Origin: Pseudomonas sp. DY-1
GTDB taxonomy: Bacteria > Pseudomonadota > Gammaproteobacteria > Pseudomonadales > Pseudomonadaceae
DNA: 64,000 nt
Reading direction: 5' to 3'
NCBI RefSeq assembly: GCF_003626975.1
Contig: NZ_CP032616.1
Span: 3,162,001-3,226,000 of the forward strand
A program made the translations under genes and the position numbers. Under the pieces are notes generated by a model that had not been told where the DNA came from, made no database searches, and was given only the letters and a program-made list of their open reading frames with translations. This document shows positions 18,106 through 26,870 of the stretch, piece by piece; within the stretch, counting starts at the first letter, position 1, and every line of letters begins with the position of its first letter.

Positions 18106-18265
18106 GTCGGCTCCTTGGTCTTCTGCCCACTTTAGGCGCAGCGGAGCCATTTTAGCGAGAGGCGGAAACCGCGGCGTGCTGCTCGGCTCAGGGCCTCCCC
18201 CTGGTTGCGCCTGACGATGCGGCACCTTGTGTCTGCATTAGGTGTTGCAGGCAGTTGTATTGCCC

Positions 18266-18320
18266 GTAGGAGCTGGCTTGCCAGCGAATGGCCCCGTTTC
18301 GCTGGCAAGCCAGCTCCTAC
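18266..18320. repeat. REP inverted pair, class GTAGGAGCTGGCTTGCCAGC
   Basis: A nearly perfect 23-bp inverted repeat with a short spacer lies in the 330-bp gap between the DUF1631 gene and ampD. The same element, with a different spacer, is at 30190-30244. The rest of this gap shows no gene. Confidence 0.92.
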
Positions 18321-18434
18321 AAGGCGCTTGGCCGGAGGGTAAATCGTTCGCGACAGCTGACGCAGACATAGCGATTGAAATCGCCCCCCACAGAACAGCG
18401 CCCACCCGGATCAGCCTGGTGCGCACTGCGCACC

Positions 18435-20711
18435 CTAGGCGCCCTTGAGCCGCCGGAGGTTGCCGATCACCGATTCCAGCGCGCGGTCGAACAGCAGGGC
18501 ATCGTCCAGCAGGCGGATCGCATTGCGGCGGAACTCCACGGCCAGGCCCATGCGGGTCTTCTCCAGCACTTTCATGCCGGTGCGGTTGACGAAGATGTAC
18601 TTACCGGTGGGCTTGATCAGCGCTGCCAGCTTGCAACGCAGCTTGTGCTCTTCGTCTTCCTGGAATTCGACCCAACTGCCGACCCGCAGGTTGTCGACGA
18701 AACCAAGGGCCTCGTCGTCATCCGCCAGGCTGACCTCGGGCTCCTGAACTGGGGTTTCACCAGGTGCGGCCAGGACGATTTCCTCGACAACGGCGACCAT
18801 GGCCGGTGCAGACTCATCTTCCGATTCATCCTCATCCGGCAGGTCGAGCAGCAGGGGCGGCGACTCCAGTCCGTCGTCGGCAACCACTTCCACCGGCTCG
18901 GGCTTGCGGAAACGCTGGAAGGCCTGGACGTGCAAGGCCTCCAGCTGGCTGAAGAATTCACTGGTGGAGAAGGGATCGAACGCAGCGCTGGCCAGTCCTT
19001 CGCGCAGGGCCTTGAGCAGACCCGGCACCAGTTCCAGCAGGCGGGCACGCGCCTCGGGCGCCTCGTGGGGCTCCACGCTCCAGATCAGGTCGTCCATGGT
19101 CTGCTGGCTGGCCTGCCATTCAGACGACTCCACGCCGTGCTTGAGGCAGCTCAACAGCATGACCTTGCTCCAGGCTTCCTGCAGCAGGCGCACGACCACT
19201 TCCGGCAAGGTGCGACCCAGAAGGCGCTGATTGAGTGCCTCCTCAACTCGCCGACGAGCCAGCTCCGCCTTGGCGCGACCTTCTTCGGCGTCGCGGGTGC
19301 GCTGCTCCAGCAGTTCGCTGCGACGGCGCTCGTCACCGGTGTAGGAAAGGAATTCGGCCAGTAGCTCGGAGAAGATCGCCGGATCATCGACGAAGTCATT
19401 CAGCAGGCGTTGCACCACCTGCTCGATACGCTGGTAGAGGTTGTCGCGCTGGGCATCGTCCTGGTCCACCCAACCCAGGGCAGCAGAGGCGATTTCGTTG
19501 AGCAGGCGACGCGCGGGATGGCTGCCACGGCTGAAGAAGGTCTTGTCCAGCAGGGCGACCTTGAGCATGGGAATCTGCATCCGGCCGATAAGGGCCTTGA
19601 GCGAATCCGGCAGGGTGCGGTCGTCGAGAATGAACTCGAAGAGCATGGAAACCAGGTTGATGACGTCATCGTCCACCTGCCCCACTACCCGTGCACGGCC
19701 ACTGCGGGCGCTGGCGCGGGTCAGCAACTGGTCGAGGCTCACGCGCAGGTCGTACTCATCGCTGTGCTGCTGTGGCAGGTGCTGCTGCAGGTGGGACAGC
19801 AGTCGCATCAGGTCGACACTACTGACCGGCACTGCATCGGCAGGATGCTGGCGGACAGGCAGCGCAGTACCGCGAACCTGGGACAGCAGGTCCTGGAGAA
19901 CACTGAAGACTTCTTGAACACTCTCCTCATGCACCTGGCCAGCGCCCCCGGTCGCAGCGCCAGGCTGGGCCGACGGTGCGCCGGTCGCAGAACGCTCCGG
20001 CTGACGCCGCGCTGGAGCCGAACGCAGGTCCGGCAGCACACCGGCCGCCACCAACTGCTGGTTGGCTTCGGCATAGATCTGGTCCAGCTCGGTGAGTACG
20101 TATTTCTCGAACAGCTTGAGGATGATCAGCTTGACCTTGATCTCGACGCCAAGACTGCGGCATGCGTCGAGGAAAACCTCGCACAGCAGGCGCGGGCCCA
20201 ATGGGTTGGACTTGTCCTCGACCTTCTTGCTGACGAGCGTGTTGAGACGGGTAGTGAGATGGCCCAGGGCAATGCCATCGCGGGCCATCACCTTGGCGAC
20301 CATGGCATCCAGCGCCACGGCCTCCTCGAGTTCATCGTTCTGCACCAGCGACAGGCTGTCGAAAGACACCGCGCCCAGTTGCGCTGCCTTGCCTATTTCG
20401 TACTGGCTGAGGGACGAGAATGACTCGAAGACCTTCTCTAGGAAGGTCCGCTCGATGCTCTTGCGCTTGAGCCGCAGGTCGCGCATCGCCTCGAAGAAGG
20501 CATTTTGCTCGGCGTTGCTGGTGGCACGGTCCGCCATCTCGAAGAGGGTGTCGTCCGCATTGTCGAACAGCACCTGAAGCGCCTGCTTCAGCTGCAATGC
20601 CACTTTGTCGCGCACCTGGATCAAGGCCACGGGCAGCCTTCCTACCGGCGAGGTTGGCGATTGCTGGGTGGCCCCCTTGTTCAGCGGCACCACCTTAGCG
20701 TCGGTCTGCAT
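18435..20711 (-). CDS. DUF1631 family protein (first paralogue)
   Basis: A 758-residue mostly helical protein of the DUF1631 family, annotated in older genomes as a thymidine-phosphorylase-like protein without proof. The C-terminal part (~residues 645-740) has the WVEFQEDEEHKLRCKLAALI and YIFVNRTGMKVLEKTR segments that resemble a small beta-barrel (PilZ-like) domain. The start MQTDAKVV at 20711 has GGGAGG 6 nt upstream. It sits between nadC and ampD as PA4523 does in PAO1. A second family member is encoded at 34953-37268. Function unknown; a c-di-GMP-related role is only a guess from the C-terminal domain. Confidence 0.85.
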   Translation of the reverse strand: MQTDAKVVPLNKGATQQSPTSPVGRLPVALIQVRDKVALQLKQALQVLFDNADDTLFEMADRATSNAEQNAFFEAMRDLRLKRKSIERTFLEKVFESFSSLSQYEIGKAAQLGAVSFDSLSLVQNDELEEAVALDAMVAKVMARDGIALGHLTTRLNTLVSKKVEDKSNPLGPRLLCEVFLDACRSLGVEIKVKLIILKLFEKYVLTELDQIYAEANQQLVAAGVLPDLRSAPARRQPERSATGAPSAQPGAATGGAGQVHEESVQEVFSVLQDLLSQVRGTALPVRQHPADAVPVSSVDLMRLLSHLQQHLPQQHSDEYDLRVSLDQLLTRASARSGRARVVGQVDDDVINLVSMLFEFILDDRTLPDSLKALIGRMQIPMLKVALLDKTFFSRGSHPARRLLNEIASAALGWVDQDDAQRDNLYQRIEQVVQRLLNDFVDDPAIFSELLAEFLSYTGDERRRSELLEQRTRDAEEGRAKAELARRRVEEALNQRLLGRTLPEVVVRLLQEAWSKVMLLSCLKHGVESSEWQASQQTMDDLIWSVEPHEAPEARARLLELVPGLLKALREGLASAAFDPFSTSEFFSQLEALHVQAFQRFRKPEPVEVVADDGLESPPLLLDLPDEDESEDESAPAMVAVVEEIVLAAPGETPVQEPEVSLADDDEALGFVDNLRVGSWVEFQEDEEHKLRCKLAALIKPTGKYIFVNRTGMKVLEKTRMGLAVEFRRNAIRLLDDALLFDRALESVIGNLRRLKGA

Positions 20712-20964
20712 CACAAGCCTCCCGCAGGCCGAGCCCATCCACAGGGCCTATCGGACCACGATTCGAACATGGGGAGTCATCCATAACGTCAAGCAACTGG
20801 CGTCAAAAATAGAAATTTCCGATGTCATTATATGGATGATGCTGTGACAACCAAGCGGAGATTTCCTACAGACATGAATCAAGTCACAGATGCAGGAACA
20901 CCGACCGACAAGCGCACAGCATGTCCTCCTGACTGTCTAGCAGAAAGCGCGAGCCGGTTGTTGA

Positions 20965-21876
<912 letters not shown>

Positions 21877-21936
21877 ATCCCACCTCGCCGAGCCCCGGGT
21901 GTTGCCATGCGCCCCGGGCAAAGCTGTGGTGCGGCC

Positions 21937-22150
21937 GTCCTGGCAAATTCCAGGACCGGGTTTGGCGACCCGAAACGCAAAAGGCGCACAAGCGCTGACC
22001 ATCCGATTGCCGGCGCTTTTTTGTGCCGGCAACGTCGCGTCACGGCGGCTGTGCGCGGGAGACCGAAAGGTCTGCCAGGTTCCTTTTGCACCGGTTCGCC
22101 AACCTGCGCACAGCTGCCACCCATTCGTTTGGCGACGATTCGTGGCAGCT
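21937..22150 (+). promoter_or_regulatory. Structured leader RNA candidate upstream of small ORF
   Basis: A chain of perfect stems lies between nadC and the small gene. They are GTCCTGG/CCAGGAC (21937-21956), CGGGT/ACCCG (21957-21972), and a terminator-like AAGCGC/GCGCTT with a T6 run (21990-22022). A three-way junction follows: outer stem GCTGTGCGC (22048-22056) with GCGCACAGC (22106-22114), enclosing AGACC-GAAA-GGTCT (22060-22073, GNRA loop) and CAGGTT/AACCTG (22076-22081/22101-22106). Last is AGCTGCCAC/GTGGCAGCT (22112-22120/22142-22150), which overlaps the junction's closing strand by 3 nt. An AAGGAG follows at 22160. The layout suggests a cis-regulatory leader; I recall similar leaders before small Pseudomonas genes but could not check. 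Early hairpins could alternatively terminate nadC. Confidence 0.6.
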
Positions 22151-22173
22151 CCCAAGCAGAAGGAGCTTTGACC

Positions 22174-22485
22174 ATGCACAACCGCATACCTGCAAGGAAT
22201 GCAGGCCCCCCAGGCAGCCAGCATTACCCCGGACCTGAGAAGCGCCGGAGGTGGGCTATGAACAACGTCGCCCGCATTGCCGACCTCCAGGGCGACCGCC
22301 TCCTGACGGCCAGCTACGCCCTCAACACCATCGCCGACTTGCTGGGCTGCGACGGCCTCGAACACCACCTGAGCGACAACGACCTGAAAGGCCTGCACCA
22401 CGCCGTCAAGACCATCTCGGACCTGATGAAGTGCTCGGCCATGGACCTGTACAACGTTGCGGAAAAGGTGGACAGAAAAGACTGA
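22174..22485 (+). CDS. Small helical protein of unknown function
   Basis: The frame encodes 103 residues from ATG 22174 (AAGGAG 8 nt upstream) or 75 residues from ATG 22258 (MNNVARIADLQ, with GGAGG upstream). Both starts have good ribosome sites, so the start is uncertain. The shared part is helical (LTASYALNTIADLLGCDG, then LHHAVKTISDLMKCSAMDL). It resembles small DUF3077/DUF6124-type Pseudomonas proteins in size and in its leader arrangement, but I cannot assign it. It is followed by a strong terminator. Confidence 0.65.
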   Translation: MHNRIPARNAGPPGSQHYPGPEKRRRWAMNNVARIADLQGDRLLTASYALNTIADLLGCDGLEHHLSDNDLKGLHHAVKTISDLMKCSAMDLYNVAEKVDRKD

Positions 22486-22531
22486 GAAGCGAGCGCCCCG
22501 CCGCCACGAAGCAAGCCGAACCCCGAAAAAC

Positions 22532-22562
22532 AAAAAGCCCCGCAGAACCTGCGGGGCTTTTT
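22532..22562 (+). terminator. Intrinsic terminator after small ORF
   Basis: GCCCCGCAG/CTGCGGGGC stem with a T5 tail and a matching A5 on the left, so it may also act in the opposite direction after tRNA-Thr. Confidence 0.9.
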
Positions 22563-22572
22563 GCTTGGATCA

Positions 22573-22648
22573 TGGTGCCGGTAAGAGGAATCGAACCCCC
22601 GACCTTCTCATTACGAATGAGCTGCTCTACCGACTGAGCTACACCGGC
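22573..22648 (-). tRNA. tRNA-Thr (CGT)
   Basis: A 76-nt cloverleaf with encoded CCA. The acceptor is GCCGGTG/TACCGGC, the D arm is GCTCAGTCGGTAGAGC, the anticodon loop is TTCGTAA (anticodon CGT, reads ACG) and the T arm is GGGGGTTCGATTCCTC. It lies just downstream of the pilin accessory gene, the position of tRNA-Thr in P. aeruginosa pilA loci. Confidence 0.97.
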
Positions 22649-22682
22649 GCGGGGCGTAAGTTAGCAACCAACTAGTCGAATT

Positions 22683-24356
22683 TCAATCGGTCGACTCAGC
22701 CGAGAGCATTCCTGCCAATTGCGGATAACGCTTGGAAAGAATGACCAATCCTCGCTGGGCCTCGGCATACGTTTCGTCGCCATGTAGCGCTTGCAGGCGC
22801 ATCATTTCCAACCTTGCAGCCTGCGAATGGCCATTTAGGCCAAGAGCCAAGGAGTACCGAAACAGACTGGGCGGATAAGGGTACCGATGCGCCACTCGCC
22901 TCATCCATTCAAGTTCGCCGACAGGCATATCTGGACGAGCCTCAGTTCTTGCGAATCGCACAAACTCCCTCAAATTGCTCAAAAGCCATACATCAGGCGC
23001 AGATTGCCCGGCCCTGTGGTCACCGATTCGAGCGGTCTCAAAACGCATCAACCGATAATCATCTTCCAGTTTCCTGTACTCCACCCAGACCAGTCCCAAT
23101 ACCAGCACACCGACCATCCAGATGCCCCCCCCCAGGAAACGGGGTAGAGACACCAAATCTGGAGCCCCCTGCTCCGCCTCAATCAAGCCAATCAAAAAGC
23201 CAACGGGGATCAGGAAATATGCATACTCAAGCGGAAGCTCCAACATTCCGTGTAAAAAAACCAGCCCAATTACTAGCCACGCATAAAAGCCTTCCGAACT
23301 ATCTGATCTACTGGCTAGCCGCAAGAAATGGAAAGAGATAAGAGCAACAGCTGCCAAACCTAACAAGGGGCCATTCCAGATCAGCATGTCCAACACAATA
23401 TTGTGTGCATGTTCTGTCATAATGGAGACCGGTTCGATCAACGAGACAGCGACTTGCGCTGTGCTGACTTGGTTCCACCCATATCCCCACCAACCGCCGT
23501 GATAGACGGCGACCAACATCTGCTTCCATAGCGCCAAACGATGAAGCGCCTGAGCGCGTTCAGCAACACTGTAGGCTGTCAAGTGCATGGCATCCGCGAT
23601 GACAGGGAGCGCCAACACCAACAGCGCATATACAGCGATCCAAGGCAATAACCTGATAGGCGAAAGCCTCAAACCAAATGCTCTATAACAGTAGAAATGC
23701 CAACCGAAGAGACACAAGACTCCCAACCAAGGCGTTCGGGACTGCGTCAGAACCAGACAAAATATGAGGGTCAAGGCAATCATGCTTGCCGACCACCACT
23801 GCAATCGCCGCTTTTCCCTCAGATACAAGAGTGACGCAACGGCCATGAGGAGCAGAGTTGCCAGGTTGTTAGGCTGAGCTAGATTCGCGTATGGGCGCCC
23901 GTCAAGACGCATGTCGACGACCCAGATTCCTCCATCAAGTCTCAGCCATTGGACCAGAACAACCCAACAGGACAGTATTGCTCCGACCAAAAAGACCCAT
24001 GACAATATCTCGAAAGAATCCCGCCCCCAAGATGTGAATGCCATTCTCCCAAGAATTACAGCATATGCCAGCCCCGCGAGATAAAGGCTGGAGATCGACG
24101 CATCCCCCAAAAAGACCACTTGACCTGCTAGCCACTGCCCCCAAGGAACCAGCGCGAGCAATAGCAGCAATATCGAACACGCCGAGAGTGACAGCCTTCG
24201 GTGGAAAACGAAGCACACACCCAGAGTTCCCAATGCCAGAAATGCCAGATAGTCGCTGTAGAACGCGACCCATGGATAATAGTGATTAGGTAGCACCCAA
24301 GACAATACCAACATGATGCCGCTGGCCAGCACCGGAACTATAGGAACCCTTTCCAT
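22683..24356 (-). CDS. PglL/TfpO-type O-oligosaccharyltransferase (Wzy_C family)
   Basis: A 557-residue polytopic inner-membrane protein with about 11-13 hydrophobic helices in the first ~430 residues and a soluble C-terminal region. Signs of the O-antigen ligase/PglL group: RPYANLAQPNNLATLLLM (residues ~155-175), the EHAHNIVLDMLIWNGP loop (~313-328, the periplasmic His motif) and LELPLEYAYFLIPVG (~370). Such enzymes transfer lipid-linked glycan to pilin serine or threonine. It lies 67 bp after pilA, beyond a terminator, and before tRNA-Thr. Its sequence is visibly richer in A/T than neighbouring genes, suggesting acquisition together with the pilin allele. It is longer than the ~460-residue TfpO of P. 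aeruginosa group I strains as I recall it, and nearer to PglL enzymes in size. Confidence 0.8.
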   Translation of the reverse strand: MERVPIVPVLASGIMLVLSWVLPNHYYPWVAFYSDYLAFLALGTLGVCFVFHRRLSLSACSILLLLLALVPWGQWLAGQVVFLGDASISSLYLAGLAYAVILGRMAFTSWGRDSFEILSWVFLVGAILSCWVVLVQWLRLDGGIWVVDMRLDGRPYANLAQPNNLATLLLMAVASLLYLREKRRLQWWSASMIALTLIFCLVLTQSRTPWLGVLCLFGWHFYCYRAFGLRLSPIRLLPWIAVYALLVLALPVIADAMHLTAYSVAERAQALHRLALWKQMLVAVYHGGWWGYGWNQVSTAQVAVSLIEPVSIMTEHAHNIVLDMLIWNGPLLGLAAVALISFHFLRLASRSDSSEGFYAWLVIGLVFLHGMLELPLEYAYFLIPVGFLIGLIEAEQGAPDLVSLPRFLGGGIWMVGVLVLGLVWVEYRKLEDDYRLMRFETARIGDHRAGQSAPDVWLLSNLREFVRFARTEARPDMPVGELEWMRRVAHRYPYPPSLFRYSLALGLNGHSQAARLEMMRLQALHGDETYAEAQRGLVILSKRYPQLAGMLSAESTD

Positions 24357-24380
24357 CCCCCCTCCCGAATCACAAACAAA

Positions 24381-24407
24381 AAGGGGGGATGCAATGCATC
24401 CCCCCCT
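24381..24407 (-). terminator. pilA terminator
   Basis: AAGGGGGGAT/ATCCCCCCTT stem with a GCAATGC loop, followed on the minus strand by TTTTTGTTTG. It separates the abundant pilA transcript from the glycosyltransferase gene, which would need read-through or its own promoter. Confidence 0.9.
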
Positions 24408-24423
24408 TATACAAATTAACTAG

Positions 24424-24900
24424 TTAGTTGCCGCGGCAGGAGCCTGGCAGGAACTTAGCCGGTACGCCGTTGGAGCTAGCAGGCCCGCACTTCCACGCAG
24501 CAACAGTCTTACCGGCATCGCTGGCAGTCAGAGCAGCGGTAGCAGCACCATCAGTGTAAGGAGTCAAGGTGATGTACTTGTCATCAATAGCAGTATCGTT
24601 GAAGCCAGTTGCCTGCACGCTAATCACACCTGCAGCAGTAGTAGAAACTGCCTTGACGTAGCGGGAGGTCTGGGAAGCGGACTCACAGCCCCACGCATCA
24701 GCGGCAGGCAGTGAAGTACTAGAAGACTGCACAACTTCAGTCACGGTGGTACGGCATGCGGAAGCCGCCAGAACAACCTCCGACATTTTGGCTCGCTTGG
24801 TGTAGTCCTGATAGGCCGGCAGGGCGACTGCAGCGAGAATGCCGATAATCGCTACCACAATCATCAGCTCGATCAACGTAAAACCTTTCTGGGCTTTCAT
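24424..24900 (-). CDS. pilA: Type IV major pilin PilA
   Basis: A 158-residue prepilin. The leader MKAQKG is cut by PilD before Phe1 of [18 protein letters not shown], with the essential Glu5 present. Mature protein is 152 residues. The C-terminal disulfide loop is Cys138-Cys155 (16 residues between), and there is a further cysteine pair (ASACRT, WGCES). The C-terminus is SCRGN, so the C-terminal serine that serves as glycan site in P. aeruginosa group I pilins is absent. It is divergent from pilB, with a sigma-54 promoter upstream and a hairpin terminator downstream. It is the fibre subunit for twitching, adhesion and DNA uptake. Confidence 0.96.
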   Translation of the reverse strand: MKAQKGFTLIELMIVVAIIGILAAVALPAYQDYTKRAKMSEVVLAASACRTTVTEVVQSSSTSLPAADAWGCESASQTSRYVKAVSTTAAGVISVQATGFNDTAIDDKYITLTPYTDGAATAALTASDAGKTVAAWKCGPASSNGVPAKFLPGSCRGN

Positions 24901-24945
24901 CTAGTCATCCTCAAATGTTGTAGGCCGTTTGCCTACGCAGACTCA

Positions 24946-24962
24946 AGCAGGGGCCGTGCCAA
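24946..24962 (-). promoter_or_regulatory. Sigma-54 promoter of pilA
   Basis: The minus strand reads TTGGCACGGCCCCTGCT, matching the -24/-12 consensus TGGCAC-N5-TTGCT with one change, with GG and GC correctly spaced. It lies 46 bp upstream of the pilA start. PilR encoded at 47014-48351 is the expected activator. Confidence 0.9.
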
Positions 24963-25161
24963 CTTCTTTAAATGCCCTGAAGCGCGTCCTTCAATAGGCG
25001 ACCACATACCCCATCCGTGAGACGGCTATCACCTCAACAAGCACGTATAAACGCCATAGCCGGCCACATACCGACCAAATTTGTCACCCAACAGCTGCAG
25101 ATTTGGCGCTATAGACCATCTACGTTATAAGGCTGTGAACATTCTTCTTTGGCACCGCCCC

Positions 25162-26868
25162 ATGACCGACTCCGCCCCTACACTTTCCGGCCTGGCCAAG
25201 CAACTGGTCATCACCAATCTGCTAGATGAACGGAGTGCGCTGCAGGCCCATACGCAGGCGCAGCGCAACAAGATTCCGCTTATCACCTACCTGGTACAGA
25301 ACAAGCTGCTGAAGAGTCGGGATCTGGCGGAAATGGCGGCTGAGCAGTTTGGCGTGGCGTTTCTCGACCTTTCCAGCGTCGACAAGGAATCCCAGCCGAA
25401 AGACCTAGTGAGCGAAAAGCTGGTGCGCCAGCACCGCGCCCTGCCACTCTGGCGCCGTGGCAACAAGCTATTCGTGGGAATTTCCGACCCCACCAATCAC
25501 CAAGCCGTGACCGACATCCAGTTCAGTACCGGCCTCAATACCGAGGCCATCCTGGTTGAGGATGACAAGCTGGGCGATGCCATCGAGAAGTTCTTCGACT
25601 CCGCCAACAGCGGCATGGAGGACCTCGGTGACGTCGACCTGGATGGCGTGGATGTCGAGGCAGTCGAAGACGACAAAAAGGACAGCCCCGGTGGCGTGGA
25701 CGCCGACGACGCGCCGGTGGTGCGCTTCGTCAACAAGATGCTGCTGGATGCGATCCGCGGCGGCTCCTCGGACCTGCACTTCGAGCCCTATGAGCGCTCC
25801 TACCGGGTGCGCTTCCGTACCGACGGCATGTTGCATGAAGTGGCCAAGCCGCCGATCCAGCTGGCCAGCCGCATTGCCGCGCGCCTGAAGGTAATGGCCG
25901 CGCTGGATATTTCCGAGCGCCGCAAGCCCCAGGACGGTCGGATCAAGATGAAGATTTCCAAGTCGAAATCCATCGACTTCCGCGTCAACACCCTACCGAC
26001 GCTGTGGGGCGAGAAGATCGTGATGCGGATTCTCGACCCCACCAGCGCACAGATGGGTATCGACGCCCTGGGGTACGAAGAGGAGCAAAAGGAGCTGTAC
26101 CTGGCCGCCCTGAAGCAGCCCCAGGGGATGATCCTGGTCACCGGCCCCACCGGTTCGGGCAAGACGGTATCGCTCTACACCGGCATCAATATCCTCAATA
26201 CCGTGGACATCAACATCTCCACCGCCGAAGACCCGGTGGAGATCAACCTGGAAGGCATCAACCAGGTCAATGTCAACCCGAAGCAGGGCATGGACTTTGC
26301 CCAGGCCCTGCGCGCCTTCCTGCGTCAGGACCCGGACGTGATCATGGTGGGTGAAGTTCGTGACCTGGAAACCGCCGAGATCGCCATCAAGGCCGCCCAG
26401 ACTGGTCACATGGTGTTGTCTACCCTGCACACCAACAGTGCGGCGGAAACCTTGACCCGCCTGCGCAATATGGGCGTGCCGGCCTTTAACATCGCCACCT
26501 CGGTCAACCTGATCATCGCCCAGCGCCTGGCACGCAAATTGTGTAGCCATTGCAAGAAGGAAGTGGACGTGCCGCGTGAGGTGCTGGTCAAGGAAGGCTT
26601 TCCGGAGGCCAGGATCGGCAGCTTCAAGCTGTATGGCCCGGTCGGCTGCGAGAACTGCAACCAGGGCTACAAGGGCCGTGTGGGTATTTATGAAGTGGTT
26701 AAAATCACGCCGGCCATGCAGCAGCTTATTATGGAAGAAGGCAACTCCATCCAGATCGCCCAGCAGGCGCGCCGAGATGGCTTCAATGACCTGCGAACCT
26801 CAGGCCTGGTTAAAGCCATGAACGGCATTACCAGCCTTGAGGAAGTCAACCGCGTGACCAAGGATTAA
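25162..26868 (+). CDS. pilB: Type IV pilus extension ATPase PilB
   Basis: A 568-residue GspE-family AAA+ motor that drives pilin polymerisation. The N-terminal domain (residues ~1-180) is followed by the ATPase core: Walker A TGPTGSGKTVSLY (~332-344), the Asp box, Walker B IMVGEVRDLETAEIA, the His box STLHTNSAAET, and a tetracysteine zinc motif (CSHCKKEV ... GCENCNQG, ~480-530). The start MTDSAPTLSG at 25162 matches the known PilB N-terminus; the longer upstream frame is rejected. It is the first gene of pilBCD. Confidence 0.97.
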   Translation: MTDSAPTLSGLAKQLVITNLLDERSALQAHTQAQRNKIPLITYLVQNKLLKSRDLAEMAAEQFGVAFLDLSSVDKESQPKDLVSEKLVRQHRALPLWRRGNKLFVGISDPTNHQAVTDIQFSTGLNTEAILVEDDKLGDAIEKFFDSANSGMEDLGDVDLDGVDVEAVEDDKKDSPGGVDADDAPVVRFVNKMLLDAIRGGSSDLHFEPYERSYRVRFRTDGMLHEVAKPPIQLASRIAARLKVMAALDISERRKPQDGRIKMKISKSKSIDFRVNTLPTLWGEKIVMRILDPTSAQMGIDALGYEEEQKELYLAALKQPQGMILVTGPTGSGKTVSLYTGINILNTVDINISTAEDPVEINLEGINQVNVNPKQGMDFAQALRAFLRQDPDVIMVGEVRDLETAEIAIKAAQTGHMVLSTLHTNSAAETLTRLRNMGVPAFNIATSVNLIIAQRLARKLCSHCKKEVDVPREVLVKEGFPEARIGSFKLYGPVGCENCNQGYKGRVGIYEVVKITPAMQQLIMEEGNSIQIAQQARRDGFNDLRTSGLVKAMNGITSLEEVNRVTKD

Positions 26869-26870
26869 CC

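Noticed and set aside
22573..22648. Attachment site of an integrated element at tRNA-Thr
   Set aside because: No integrase or repeated tRNA 3' end is seen near; the variable DNA is on the pilin side and is explained by pilin cassette exchange.
22683..24356. Wzy O-antigen polymerase
   Set aside because: No other O-antigen genes are near; the location beside pilA and the PglL-like His loop favour a pilin ligase, although the families are related.
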